A stretch of DNA of 64,000 nt from Clostridia bacterium (GCA_017463105.1 JAFTPU010000008.1:1-64000), one strand, 5' to 3'; counted from the stretch's first letter, positions 18,209-28,353 are shown. A program made the numbers and translations. Notes: a model not told the origin generated them from the letters alone.

Positions 18209-19375
18209 ATGGAAGAAAAGAAAATAAAAATTTGCGCTTTGACGACGATTTCGAAAACGATGGATTGGTTTATCGTCGATTCTATGCGCAACCTTGCGAA
18301 GAACGGATATGACGTGACGCTGATTTGCAATATGGATGAGGCGTTCATAAAAGGCAACAGCGATTTTGCGAAATGTATTCCTTTGGAAATGTCGCGCGGT
18401 GCGAGCGTGAAGGATCTGTTTAAAAGTACGAAAGCATTAAAACAGATCTTTAAAAGAGAAAAATTTGACGTGCTGTACTATACTTCTCCCAACGCTTCGA
18501 TGTATGCGGCATTGGCGGGTAAAAAAGCGAAAATAAAAACGCGGGTGTACAGTCAGTGCGGTTTGCGTTACGTTTCCTTTTCGGGTATAAAGCGTTTCAT
18601 TTTCAAAACGGTGGAGAAGATTACTTGCTCGAATTCAACGCATATTCGCGCGCAAAGTCCTATGAATATGCAGTTTGCGATCGACGAGAAACTTTGCAAA
18701 AAGGATAAAATATCCGTAGTGGGGATCGGCGGCACGACGGGCGTTGATTTAAAGGCGTGCGACGCGATCGAGGCAAAAAAAGCGCGTGAGGAATTACGGG
18801 ACAAGTATGGGATTCCGCAGGACGCGTTTGTGTACGGATACGTAGGGCGGATCAATAAAGATAAAGGGATCAACGAACTGATCGAAGCATTCGCAAAAAT
18901 AGAAGACGATCAAAAAAATGTATATTTGATGTTGGTCGGTATGAAGGACGACGGAAATCCGATTACCGACGAGAATATGGCGAAAGCGGAAGAGGACGCG
19001 CGTATCGTTTTAACAGGCAACGTGCCAAAGGAAGAGGTATATCGCCATATGTCGGTTTTTGACGTATTGGTGCATCCCACTTATCGCGAGGGGTTCGGTA
19101 AGGTGCTGCAAGAAGGAATGGGTATGCGTTTACCGATCATTACGACGAACGTGCCCGGACCATCCGAGGTTGTCGGTCAGGGGGAATACGGGATATTGGT
19201 AGAAGCGAAAAACGTGGAGGATCTTGCCGCGAAGATGTCGCAAATTTCCTTTGATGAAGAACGGAGAAGAGAGCTTTCCGAAAAAGGAAGAGCGCGCGCC
19301 GAACAATATTTCGATCGTCCGATCATGTTAAATAATATTTTGGAAGACATGAACTTGATTGTTAAGGGAGAATAA
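18209..19375 (+). CDS. Glycosyltransferase family 4
   Basis: 388 residues, GT-B fold, retaining. The N-terminal acceptor domain is WcaC/EpsF-like (CALTTISKTMDWF, DVLYYTSPNASMYAALAG). The C-terminal donor domain holds GYVGRINKDKGINELIEAF (about 211-229) and HPTYREGFGKVLQEGM with the E-x7-E site (about 287-302). It adds one sugar to the lipid-linked repeat unit on the cytoplasmic side. Donor and linkage cannot be read from sequence. Confidence 0.88.
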   Translation: MEEKKIKICALTTISKTMDWFIVDSMRNLAKNGYDVTLICNMDEAFIKGNSDFAKCIPLEMSRGASVKDLFKSTKALKQIFKREKFDVLYYTSPNASMYAALAGKKAKIKTRVYSQCGLRYVSFSGIKRFIFKTVEKITCSNSTHIRAQSPMNMQFAIDEKLCKKDKISVVGIGGTTGVDLKACDAIEAKKAREELRDKYGIPQDAFVYGYVGRINKDKGINELIEAFAKIEDDQKNVYLMLVGMKDDGNPITDENMAKAEEDARIVLTGNVPKEEVYRHMSVFDVLVHPTYREGFGKVLQEGMGMRLPIITTNVPGPSEVVGQGEYGILVEAKNVEDLAAKMSQISFDEERRRELSEKGRARAEQYFDRPIMLNNILEDMNLIVKGE

Positions 19376-19409
19376 GTAAAGTATTATCTGAAAACAGAGG
19401 GAAAGCATA

Positions 19410-20708
19410 TTGAAAATTTTGGTTTTTTCCGTATCTTCTTGGAACGGTAAAGTTGGGTCGAATACATGGGCAACTTTATTGGAACAGTATGATAGCGCAG
19501 ACATTGCAAATATTTGTATAAGGGACGAGATTCCCGACAGTTCTGTTTGTTCCAAATATTTTTGTGTTTCCGAAAGCAGAATTTTGAAAAGTATTTTTAA
19601 TCGTAAAATCAAAACGGGGCGCGAGATTTCTTCTGTAACACAAAAACAGGCGGAAGAGGAACTTATTGAACACAATCAACGTTATTCGAAATACAGAAAA
19701 AAGAGGCGTTATTCCATATTGATGTTGCGGGAGGTAGCTTGGAAACTTGGAAAATGGAAAACAAAAGAATTAAACGATTTTTTGGATGATTTTCAACCCG
19801 ATATTATTCTTCATTCGATGGAGGGATATATCCATCTAAACAGAATTATCGAGTACTCCATAAAACGTACGGGGGCAAAAGCGATCGGCTATATTTGGGA
19901 CGATAATTTTACGTATAAGCAGTCGAAAACAATCGGTTATAAAATATATCGCTTGTTTCAACGTAGGTCTTTAAAAAAGCTTGCAAAAATAACAGATGAT
20001 TTTTTGGCGATAACTCAAAAAACGAAAAGGGAAGCCGACGCTTTTTTCGGGATCGATTGTACGGTTTTATCCAAGCCGTTAAATTCTATACCAAGCGCAG
20101 AAAAATATGAAAACTTGATTTATCCTATTAAATTTCTTTATACGGGGAATTTATTGATTGGACGTGATAAAACTTTATTGAAAATCGTAGAAGTATTGAA
20201 AGAAATCACCGCGATCAATCAAAAAGTGCGAATTTCCGTATATACGCAAACGCAATTAAACGAAGATGCGTTGAGTCGATTAAATTGTGATTTTTGCAAC
20301 ATACATTCCGCTATTCCTCAACAAGAGGTTTTGGAAAAGCAAAAAGAGGCAGACGTATTGCTTTTTTTGGAAGATATGGATGGAAAAGATGCCAAAACGG
20401 CAAGATTATCTTTTTCCACAAAGCTTACGGATTACTTGTCTTGCGGAAAATGCATCTTTGCGGTTGGGAACAGTGATTTGGCGCCTATGGAATATTTAAG
20501 GGAGAACGGTGCTGCAATTGTTGCGTGCAATAAAGAAGAAATAAAATCAAAGCTTATACCGATGTTAAGCAATCGGGAGGTTTTGTCGGAATGTGTAGAA
20601 AAAGCCGTTTGTTGTGGAATAAAAAATCATAATCCCGACATAATTCCAAAAAAATTTAACGAGATACTTACAAATGTTTACGAGCTGAAGGATCGGAGAA
20701 AAGGTTAA
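19410..20708 (+). CDS. Glycosyltransferase, GT4-like (divergent)
   Basis: 432 residues. The start is TTG 19410 after GAGGGA; there is no nearby ATG. The N-terminal MKILVFSVSSWNGKVGSNTW and PDIILHSMEGYIH look like a GT-B acceptor domain. The C-terminal part has FLYTGNLLIGRDKTLLKI and RLSFSTKLTDYLSCGKCIFAVG, where FSTKLTDYL replaces the usual E-x7-E region. It is more AT-rich than its neighbours upstream. Likely one of the chain-building transferases; identity as a transferase is good, specificity unknown. Confidence 0.75.
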   Translation: MKILVFSVSSWNGKVGSNTWATLLEQYDSADIANICIRDEIPDSSVCSKYFCVSESRILKSIFNRKIKTGREISSVTQKQAEEELIEHNQRYSKYRKKRRYSILMLREVAWKLGKWKTKELNDFLDDFQPDIILHSMEGYIHLNRIIEYSIKRTGAKAIGYIWDDNFTYKQSKTIGYKIYRLFQRRSLKKLAKITDDFLAITQKTKREADAFFGIDCTVLSKPLNSIPSAEKYENLIYPIKFLYTGNLLIGRDKTLLKIVEVLKEITAINQKVRISVYTQTQLNEDALSRLNCDFCNIHSAIPQQEVLEKQKEADVLLFLEDMDGKDAKTARLSFSTKLTDYLSCGKCIFAVGNSDLAPMEYLRENGAAIVACNKEEIKSKLIPMLSNREVLSECVEKAVCCGIKNHNPDIIPKKFNEILTNVYELKDRRKG

Positions 20709-20763
20709 GACAAATATTATTAAACGGTAAAGCGATAGAAAAAACGTAAATAAAGGAAATAAG

Positions 20764-21723
20764 ATGGCGTTTGATTTTCAAGAACGAAAAAAAGCGGTTG
20801 AGGCGGAATTAACGGCGCGTGGAGTTTCGGCGGAACAAGCGGAAACGGTCGCCGATTGTTTCGTTACGGCGGACGCATACGGAGTAACGACGCACGGTAC
20901 GGCGGTGTTATCGGCGCATCTTTCTCGTATTCAAAATAACGGTTATAATTTGACGCCCGCATTTAAGATCTTACGTGAAACGGCGGCGTTTGCCGTAATT
21001 GACGGCGACAATGCAATGGGACCCGTTTCCGCAACGTACTGCATGAAGTATGCGATGGAAAGATGTAAAAAATCGGGGATTTTTACGGTATTTAGCCGAA
21101 ACAATAACACCTTCGGTCCGGCTTTTTATTATCCGCTTTTAGCCGCTCGGGAGGGGTTGATAGGAATCGCGTATTCTAATAGTCCCGCGCAAATGGCACC
21201 CATAGGCGGAAAGGAAAAGTTGCTTGGGACCAATCCGTTTTCGATCGTTGTTCCAAACGGCGACGAGCCGATTATTTTGGATATGGCGACGAGCGTTGTA
21301 GCGAAGTCGAAATTTAAGGAATATAAGGCGGCGGGGAAACCGTTGCCCGAGGGTTGGGCGTTAGATAAAGACGGAAAACCGACGACCGATCCCGACGAGG
21401 CGATGCAGGGTTTGGTGTTGCCGATGGCAGGGTTTAAAGGTTACGGGATCGCGATGATGATCGATATTTTATCGGGCGTGTTATCCGGTGCGGCGTATTT
21501 AAATAAAGTGGGGAGATTTTATACGGAAGACGGTACGTGTATGAACGTGGGGTTTAATTTTATTGCGATAGACCCCAAACAGATATTGGGCGAAGCGTAT
21601 GACGAAGTTATCAAGGATTTTGTAAAAACGATCAGGGAGTCGGAAGCGGTGGAGTGCGGAAAAATCTGTTTGCCCGGGGATGACAGAAGAGAGTATTTTA
21701 AGAAACAGGGACGGAAAAAATGA
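20764..21723 (+). CDS. Ldh2/malate-ureidoglycolate-type NAD(P) oxidoreductase
   Basis: 319 residues, matching family pfam02615 (malate, ureidoglycolate, sulfolactate and 2,3-diketogulonate reductases). Signature parts are ADAYGVTTHGTAVL (36-49) with the catalytic His, SRNNNTFGPAFYYPLLA (about 109-125), GTNPFSIVVP (155-164) and the C-terminal GFKGYGIAMMIDILSGVLSGA (about 224-244). These enzymes reduce a 2-oxo acid to a 2-hydroxy acid. A place among glycosyltransferases is unusual. The gene overlaps the next by 4 nt (ATGA), so it belongs to the operon, and the aldolase at 17365 could supply its 2-oxo substrate. Confidence 0.85.
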   Translation: MAFDFQERKKAVEAELTARGVSAEQAETVADCFVTADAYGVTTHGTAVLSAHLSRIQNNGYNLTPAFKILRETAAFAVIDGDNAMGPVSATYCMKYAMERCKKSGIFTVFSRNNNTFGPAFYYPLLAAREGLIGIAYSNSPAQMAPIGGKEKLLGTNPFSIVVPNGDEPIILDMATSVVAKSKFKEYKAAGKPLPEGWALDKDGKPTTDPDEAMQGLVLPMAGFKGYGIAMMIDILSGVLSGAAYLNKVGRFYTEDGTCMNVGFNFIAIDPKQILGEAYDEVIKDFVKTIRESEAVECGKICLPGDDRREYFKKQGRKK

Positions 21724-22916
21724 GAGTATTGCAGGTAAATGCAGTATATGGAGTGGGTAGCACAGGGACGATCGTGAAAGATATTTCCGATATGCTTATT
21801 CAAAACGGGGCGGAATCCTACGTGGCATATCAGACGGCTTTGACCACGCCGCAAAACGGTTTTCGGATCGGAAATAAATTGGATTGGAAGCTGCACGCTT
21901 TATTAAGCCGTGTGTTTGGAAAACAAGCGTATTTTTCCAAACGCGCGACGAAGAAATTTTTGAAATGGGTAGAGAAAATCAAACCCGACGTTGTTCATTT
22001 GCATAATTTACATAGCAACTATATCAATCTCAATATGTTACTTGCATATTTGGCAAAGGAAGATATTCCAACGGTGATCACGTTGCATGATTGTTGGTAT
22101 TTTACGGGAAAATGTTTTCATTATATCGACGTAAATTGCGAGAGATTTAAAAACGGTTGCGGAAAGTGTCCCAAGAAAAAAGAAGCGCCTTGCAGTTTTT
22201 TCAGAGATGCCTCGGCGTCTGTTTTAAAAGATAGGGAAAACTTATTTTCGAAAATTCGTAGGTTGAAAATCGTTGGTTGCAGTCAATGGATTTGCGATGA
22301 AGCAAAAAAAGGTATTTTTAAGGATTTTGATATTTGGCGTATCTATAATGGCGTTGATACGGAGATCTTTAAACCGAAAGACGTTGACGTGCTTCGTAAT
22401 AATTACGATTTTAAAGATGCTTTTGTTGTTCTCGGTATGGCAAATAAATGGCTTTTGCCTGCAAATCGGGATTTATTGAAAGCAATATCTAAAACGCTTG
22501 ATAAAAAAAATAAATTGTTACTGATAGGTTGTAGCGAAAAAGAAAAAAAATTTTTAAAAACGCTCAATGAAAACATTATTCCCATTGGGTATATCCAAAA
22601 CAGAAAAATTTTGGCGGGACATTATAATTTGGCAGACGTTTTCGTGAACGTAACGCATGCGGATACCTCTCCAACGGTAAACATGGAAAGCATTTGTTGT
22701 GGGACACAGGTGATTACGTATGCAAGCTGTGGCAGTCCGGAACTTGTTTTAGAAGGGTGTGGTATCGTCGTACAAGAGGGCGACGTTGAAGGGGTTATCA
22801 GGGCAATAGAACGTGTTCGCACAGGCGGGACGGTGGATTGTTCGTCGAAAGGAAAAGAGGCGTTTAACAAAAAAGAAAACTATAAAAAATATCTGAACGT
22901 ATATCGAACGATATAA
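21720..22916 (+). CDS. Glycosyltransferase family 4 (WcaC-like)
   Basis: 398 residues. N-terminus RVLQVNAVYGVGSTGTIVKDI and the central TVITLHDCWYFTGKCFHY / CGKCP pattern are typical of colanic-acid-type GT4 enzymes, where the Cys cluster (about residues 143-161) is common. The donor domain ends with HADTSPTVNMESICCGTQVITY. Overlaps the Ldh2 stop by 4 nt, so it is translationally coupled. Confidence 0.88.
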   Translation: MRVLQVNAVYGVGSTGTIVKDISDMLIQNGAESYVAYQTALTTPQNGFRIGNKLDWKLHALLSRVFGKQAYFSKRATKKFLKWVEKIKPDVVHLHNLHSNYINLNMLLAYLAKEDIPTVITLHDCWYFTGKCFHYIDVNCERFKNGCGKCPKKKEAPCSFFRDASASVLKDRENLFSKIRRLKIVGCSQWICDEAKKGIFKDFDIWRIYNGVDTEIFKPKDVDVLRNNYDFKDAFVVLGMANKWLLPANRDLLKAISKTLDKKNKLLLIGCSEKEKKFLKTLNENIIPIGYIQNRKILAGHYNLADVFVNVTHADTSPTVNMESICCGTQVITYASCGSPELVLEGCGIVVQEGDVEGVIRAIERVRTGGTVDCSSKGKEAFNKKENYKKYLNVYRTI

Positions 22917-22928
22917 GGGTGGTAACAG

Positions 22929-23990
22929 ATGTTGGTCTATGTAGCTGTCGCGTTGTTTCCGTTTCTCATTGGGGAAATGTACAAAAGTGACTTAAAGAAA
23001 AATGAAAAATACGTGCGAGCAAAGCGGTGGATATATATTCTGCTCGCCGCTTTGCCCATGTTCGTTTTGATCGGATTCAGAAATCAAAATCTCGGCGCCG
23101 ATACGGGCGTTTATTTAAGACATTTTTCACAAATAAGAAAAACCTCGTGGTCAAACTTATTTGATGATACGAGAATGGAATACGGATATCTGATTTTTGT
23201 AAAAATTGTCGGTATTTTTACAAAGAGTCAATTGATGTTTCAAGTCATTTGTGCTACGATTTATTTGATCGGTATTCTCGGCTTTTGTAATCAGTTGGAA
23301 AATTCCCCCTTCTTGTTTTTATTCTTTTTCTGTACGTTAGGTACGTTTACGTTCATGTTTACGGGAATCAGACAGTGTTTGGCAATGAGCATTTGTCTGT
23401 TATCTTATCGATATGTAAAACGGAAGAAATTTTGGAAATTCCTCTTTTGTGTCGCATTGGCGTTCTTTTTCCATAAAAGCTCGATTTTATTTGTTGCCGT
23501 ATATATAATTTATCGTAGAAAGTTCAATCTTGCCAATCTTATTTTGTACGGTATCATTTGCATCGTGTCGATTTTATTTTTGGATAGAATACAGGAATGG
23601 CTTAATTCTGCGTTGGATTATGATTATGAGATAGAATCGACTGGAAGCGGAATAGTATATTTTCTGTTTTTAACGCTATTAACGGCTTTTTCCGTGTTTT
23701 TAATTATTATAAACAAAAAGATGACAAAGGAAGCGCAGGGGCTGATAAACGTCAGCATCATTACCGTTTTCTTCTGGGCTCTGCGATTGTTTACGCGCGT
23801 TGCCGAGCGTCCGAGCTATTATTTTCTGTTTTTTTCGTTTGCAATGTTTGTATATGCGATTCAGAGTATAAAAGACGCAAGAGAACGCGATATTGTCAAG
23901 ATATTCTTGATTTTATTATGTATGGCGTTATATATATATAGATTTATGGGGAATTTTGCCTCGTTGGTTCCGTATAGCTTTTTCTCGTAA
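22929..23990 (+). CDS. EpsG-family polysaccharide polymerase (Wzy-type)
   Basis: 353 residues with about ten TM helices. The EpsG signature is clear: FVLIGFRNQNLGADTGVYLRHF (about 41-62), EYGYLIFVKIVG (about 79-90) and FTGIRQCLAMSICLLSYRYVKRKKFWKFL (about 140-168), then FFHKSSILF. It would join flipped repeat units on the outer face of the membrane. The AGGGTGG ribosome site is 8 nt upstream. Confidence 0.88.
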   Translation: MLVYVAVALFPFLIGEMYKSDLKKNEKYVRAKRWIYILLAALPMFVLIGFRNQNLGADTGVYLRHFSQIRKTSWSNLFDDTRMEYGYLIFVKIVGIFTKSQLMFQVICATIYLIGILGFCNQLENSPFLFLFFFCTLGTFTFMFTGIRQCLAMSICLLSYRYVKRKKFWKFLFCVALAFFFHKSSILFVAVYIIYRRKFNLANLILYGIICIVSILFLDRIQEWLNSALDYDYEIESTGSGIVYFLFLTLLTAFSVFLIIINKKMTKEAQGLINVSIITVFFWALRLFTRVAERPSYYFLFFSFAMFVYAIQSIKDARERDIVKIFLILLCMALYIYRFMGNFASLVPYSFFS

Positions 23991-24000
23991 GGTGTAAAAT

Positions 24001-24966
24001 ATGTCGAAGAAAATCAGTGTTATTGTTCCCGTTTATAATACAGAAAAATATTTGCGCAGATGTGTGGATAGCATTTTGAAACAGACTTATTCCGATCTTG
24101 AAATTATTCTTGTGGACGACGGTTCAACGGATAGTAGTGGAAAAATTTGCGACGAGTATGCTTTAAAGGATGAAAGGATCAAGGTCATACATAAACCAAA
24201 CGGTGGATTGAGTTCGGCGAGAAATGCGGGATTGGACGCTGCCACAGGCGACTATATCGGGTTCGTGGATAGCGACGATCATATTGCTTCGGATATGTAT
24301 ATGCAGCTAATACAAAACATCGGTGAAGAAAAGGGGAATATTTCCAATATAATGTACGTTCGCGAGGACGAAGAGGGGAAAACTTTTGCTTCGCGAGTTC
24401 CTCATAATAAAACGGAAACGATAAAAACCTTTGATTATATTGAAGAATTGTTGTTGCACATGGGCGACGTAAGTGTTTGCACGAAACTTTTTGCCAAAGA
24501 GCTGATCGGTAAATTGCGTTTTAACGAAAACGTTCTTAACGAAGATTTGCTTTTTATGATGCAGTTGAGCGAGGATATTAACGAAATTCGTTTTGTGGGT
24601 GAGATCGGATATTATTATTTCGTGCGGAACGGAAGCACAAGTTCCGGATACGGAAAAGCCGTGATAGATATGCAAAAGAATTCCGTTTGGGTCTTAGATT
24701 ATATTTTGCGAAAATATCCGCAATTAAAAAACCAGGCGCGACGCTTTGCGCTTTATCAAAATATGGCATACGTATTGCTTGTTCCTTGTGAAAGTGCAAA
24801 GAAGGAGAACGAGACATATGTAAGCGCACTGAAATTCATAAGAAAAAATACGTTAAAAAATCTTTGCAATAAATATCTTGCGTTCAAAAACAAACTGATT
24901 TTACTTGGATTGATGATCATGCCGAAAATTTTGGCGAAGCGGTATCAAAGAAAACATAGAGGATAA
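24001..24966 (+). CDS. Glycosyltransferase family 2
   Basis: 321 residues, GT-A fold, inverting. Opening KISVIVPVYNTEKYLRRCVDSIL, then nucleotide-binding VDDGSTDSSG (38-47), NGGLSSARNAG (67-77) and the DxD-type DSDD (90-93). A basic C-terminus suggests membrane contact. Adds one sugar to the repeat unit. Confidence 0.9.
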   Translation: MSKKISVIVPVYNTEKYLRRCVDSILKQTYSDLEIILVDDGSTDSSGKICDEYALKDERIKVIHKPNGGLSSARNAGLDAATGDYIGFVDSDDHIASDMYMQLIQNIGEEKGNISNIMYVREDEEGKTFASRVPHNKTETIKTFDYIEELLLHMGDVSVCTKLFAKELIGKLRFNENVLNEDLLFMMQLSEDINEIRFVGEIGYYYFVRNGSTSSGYGKAVIDMQKNSVWVLDYILRKYPQLKNQARRFALYQNMAYVLLVPCESAKKENETYVSALKFIRKNTLKNLCNKYLAFKNKLILLGLMIMPKILAKRYQRKHRG

Positions 24967-24968
24967 TT

Positions 24969-26144
24969 ATGAGAATTGCTTTTTTCTCCAATTTTTTAAA
25001 TCATCATCAACTTCCGCTTTGTCAAGCATTTTTAAAACATGCAGGAGAGGATTTTATATTTGTTGCAACGGAGCGGATTCCCGAGGATAGATTAAAAATG
25101 GGGTACGAAGATATGAATACGTATCCGTTTGTTTTGCGTTCGTATGAAAATGAAGAGTCGGGGAAAAAGGCGTACGAAGTGGCGGAAAACTACGACGTGG
25201 TTATTTTCGGTGCGTCCCCCGTAAAATTTTTGCAAAAACGGATGCAGGATAATAAATTGACCTTCCGTTTCTGCGAACGATCGTTAAAAAAGGGGACTTG
25301 GCGAAGATTTATTCCCAGGACTCGAAAGAAGATATACGAAGGATATACACGATATAAAAACGATAAGCTGTACGTATTGGGCGCAAGCGCATATGCTTCC
25401 TATGACCTGTCGCTTTGCGGCTTTCAAGAAGATAAATGCTTGCGTTGGGGCTATTTCCCTCGGATTAAGCAAAACGATATCGACGCCTTGATGGTAGGAA
25501 AGAAAAATAATGCAAAGGTGGAAATTTTATACGCTGGAAGACTTTTGAAATTAAAAAAAGTAATGGATACGGTACAAGCCGTTCGCTGTTTGATAAAGAA
25601 AAATATTTTCAATTTACAATTTACCATTATCGGGGACGGTCCGGAAAAAGCAAAAATCGAACAATATATCCAAAAACACCGTTTGGAAAAATATATAAAA
25701 ATATTACCGTTTATGAAACCGGAAGAAGTGCGTATATATATGGATAAAGCGGATATATACGTATTTGGAAGCAATTATTACGAGGGCTGGGGCGCAGTTA
25801 TGAATGAGGCGATGAACAGCGCTTGTGCGATGTTGGTAAGCCATGCGGTCGGCTCGGCGGCGTATTTGATTGAACAGGATAAAAACGGTTTTATATATCC
25901 TTGCGGAAATATAAAGCGGCTTACCGAACTTTTACGGTTGCTTATTATGAATCCCGAAAAACGGGAGCAAATAGGAAGAAAAGCCTACGAAACAATAACG
26001 CAGACGTGGACGGCAGAGGTTGCCGCGGAAAGATTTTTACAATTATGCGAAGCGATAGAAAACGATCGGGACTATAAGAATTTATTTAAAGACGGACCGT
26101 GTAGTTTGGCGGGCGTGCTGAAAAAAGCTTTAAAAGAGGTTTGA
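24969..26144 (+). CDS. Glycosyltransferase family 4
   Basis: 391 residues. GT-B architecture with donor-site motifs ILYAGRLLKLKKVMDTVQAV (about 179-198), IIGDGPEKAKIE (about 220-231) and FGSNYYEGWGAVMNEAMNSA (about 263-282), the last holding the E-x7-E pair. The N-terminal FFSNFLNHHQLPLCQAF is of the type seen in exopolysaccharide GT4 enzymes. Two nt after the preceding stop. Confidence 0.88.
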   Translation: MRIAFFSNFLNHHQLPLCQAFLKHAGEDFIFVATERIPEDRLKMGYEDMNTYPFVLRSYENEESGKKAYEVAENYDVVIFGASPVKFLQKRMQDNKLTFRFCERSLKKGTWRRFIPRTRKKIYEGYTRYKNDKLYVLGASAYASYDLSLCGFQEDKCLRWGYFPRIKQNDIDALMVGKKNNAKVEILYAGRLLKLKKVMDTVQAVRCLIKKNIFNLQFTIIGDGPEKAKIEQYIQKHRLEKYIKILPFMKPEEVRIYMDKADIYVFGSNYYEGWGAVMNEAMNSACAMLVSHAVGSAAYLIEQDKNGFIYPCGNIKRLTELLRLLIMNPEKREQIGRKAYETITQTWTAEVAAERFLQLCEAIENDRDYKNLFKDGPCSLAGVLKKALKEV

Positions 26145-27211
26145 TGGGCAACATGTTAAACGTTCATAAAGAAAGAGATTCCGCCATTACGGTACTGCAT
26201 GTACTGGGAATGTTAATGATTTTGCTGTGTCATTTTTTTCAAACAGCGGGTCTTTATCTTCTCGGAGAAATATTTATAATAGGCGTTCCGTTATTTTTAT
26301 TTGTTTCGGGGTATTTGTCGGGCTTGAAAGAGATTAAAAAAGCAAGAAAGTAGCTTTTAACAAAGGCATCTCGGATTTTGATTCCGTATTACGTATTCAT
26401 AATTATACTTTTTACCGTCTACGAAATTACCGGTCTTGCAGAGGTTTCTTTATTTCAATGGTTGTTCTGTCTTTTTAATTTACAGGGATTGAATTATACG
26501 TATTGGAAGTTTGAAGCTTATGGGGCTGTTGCGGGGATTGGACCTTTGTGGTTTATCACTACGATTATGCTGTGTTACCTGTTGACGCCTATTGCCAACA
26601 AGTTCAGAAATATCCGAATAAAAAAGGGTTGGATATTGTTGCTTGTCGTGCTTGTGTTTGTTGGTCAGGCAGGCGCAATGTATTGTGGATTTCAATTACA
26701 TTATTTGATAGTATATTTTTTGGGCTATTTTACAGGTGCCAACAAAGTAAGGACAGATAAAAAATATTATCTAATAATATCCGCCTTAATGATAATTATT
26801 ACAGGATTGCGTTTTTATTTGCGTTCTGTTATTGACGGTACCGATTTTTATGATCTATATTTTGCTCTTATTTCCGCAGGCATCATAGGCGTTTGGATTT
26901 TTTACACTGTTTATTTTATTAAAGATCGATTTCCTTATATATTCGATAAAACGGCGGGTAAATTTCTGACTTTTATGGAGATGATTTCTTATTACGTATA
27001 TATTACGCATTATTTATGGATAAAAAGTCCTTTTGCGCCGTCAAGATATTTACACAACAAAATACTGTCAAATTTTTTGGCTGTCGTAGGCATTTTTATA
27101 TTGGCAGTAGCTTTATGGGCGTTAACCGAAAAAATAATTATTAAATCGCTGTTTTCGCGTAAAACGAAAAAGGAAAAGGAAAATGAAAATTCTGTTATCG
27201 GTAACGGATAG
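26144..27211 (+). pseudogene. Membrane acyltransferase (AT3/OafA-like) interrupted by one in-frame TAG
   Basis: Read through, the frame gives about 355 residues with some ten TM helices, the normal size of an AT3 acyltransferase that adds acetyl or other acyl groups to surface sugars. Family features are RDSAITVLHVLGMLMILLCHFF near the N-terminus (with the catalytic-type His), PLFLFVSGYLSG and RILIPYYVFI. Codon 70 (26351-26353) is TAG exactly where relatives have W/L in the segment before the second helix; the frame is otherwise intact on both sides. TGG to TAG is one base change. ATG 26144 overlaps the upstream stop by one base. As read, the enzyme is not made unless the stop is read through or is a sequencing error. 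Confidence 0.8.
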
Positions 27212-28343
27212 TAAAATGGGCGGGGTAACTTCTGCGGCAGTCAATTTCTGCAATGAAATGGCGCGTAGAGGGCATGAAATCTGTTTTTTGGATATGTCCG
27301 CTGAAAATTTATGTAAAGACGAGCTGCATCAAAACGTTCGCTTGGGGTGCTTGCGAGGCAGGTCCGTACATTGGAATTTAAGTGCGGAGCGATTAAAAAA
27401 ATCAAAAGGCTTAAAGAAATTAGGCTTGTATATATTAGGCACAATAAAAAAAATAACGATCCGAAGTGGATTGTGGTTCAGATTTATTTTCGGGAAATAT
27501 AAAGAATTCGGGAAATTCGACGTTGCAATAGCCTTTCGCCAATGCGCTCCTTGTTATTCGTTTGTTTTGCATAAAGTAAAAGCAAAAAAGAAGATGGGCT
27601 TTGTGCATGGTGAACTTAAATATATGGGGAATATCCAATCGTGGCAGAAATATATGAGAAAATTTGATAAGATTGCTTATGTTTCCAATGCTGTAAGAGA
27701 GGAATTTGTTACCGTCTATCCCGAATTAAAAACAAATGCTTGCACCATTTATAATATGTTTGATATTGAAAAAATCAAACGAATGTCGGAAGAGAAAAAT
27801 CCCTGTAATTTTGATAAAAGCAAGAAAAATATCGTTACCGTTGCGCGGCTTGATAATGAATTCAAACAGATTGATTGGATTCCCCGTATTTGCAAAAAGT
27901 TGAAAGAAAATGAAGCCCCTCTTTTCCATTGGTATGTGGTCGGAGACGGGTCGGATTATGATAAAGTGCAGGCGTTAATTCAAGACACGCACACGGAGGA
28001 CGTACTGACGCTAGTTGGGGTAAAGAAGAACCCTTATTGTATATTAAAAGACGCAGATTTGAGCGTTCTAACATCAAAATCCGAAGCGTACCCCATGGTG
28101 GTTATAGAAACTTTTATATTAAAAGTGCCGTTGGTAACAACGGAATTCGGTTCCATAAGAGAAATGATGCGAGAGGGGAGAGAAGGATTCGTTGCGCGGC
28201 AGAATGAAAATGATCTTGTACGGTATATTTTTCATATGCTTCGAGACGAAGATTCTTGTTATAGCAATTGTCAGAAGCATCTTTCTGAATTGGAGATTTC
28301 AAACGAACATTCAGTTGGACAATTTTTTCAATCCTTAAGTTAA
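27183..28343 (+). CDS. Glycosyltransferase family 4
   Basis: 386 residues. N-terminal SVTDSKMGGVTSAAVNFCNEMARRGHEI and C-terminal VTVARLDNEFKQIDWI, VVGDGSDYDKV and LTSKSEAYPMVVIETFIL (E-x7-E region about 295-312) place it in GT4. The start overlaps the end of the acyltransferase frame by 29 nt, with an AAAGGAAAAGG ribosome site inside it. Confidence 0.88.
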   Translation: MKILLSVTDSKMGGVTSAAVNFCNEMARRGHEICFLDMSAENLCKDELHQNVRLGCLRGRSVHWNLSAERLKKSKGLKKLGLYILGTIKKITIRSGLWFRFIFGKYKEFGKFDVAIAFRQCAPCYSFVLHKVKAKKKMGFVHGELKYMGNIQSWQKYMRKFDKIAYVSNAVREEFVTVYPELKTNACTIYNMFDIEKIKRMSEEKNPCNFDKSKKNIVTVARLDNEFKQIDWIPRICKKLKENEAPLFHWYVVGDGSDYDKVQALIQDTHTEDVLTLVGVKKNPYCILKDADLSVLTSKSEAYPMVVIETFILKVPLVTTEFGSIREMMREGREGFVARQNENDLVRYIFHMLRDEDSCYSNCQKHLSELEISNEHSVGQFFQSLS

Positions 28344-28353
28344 GAGGTTAAAA

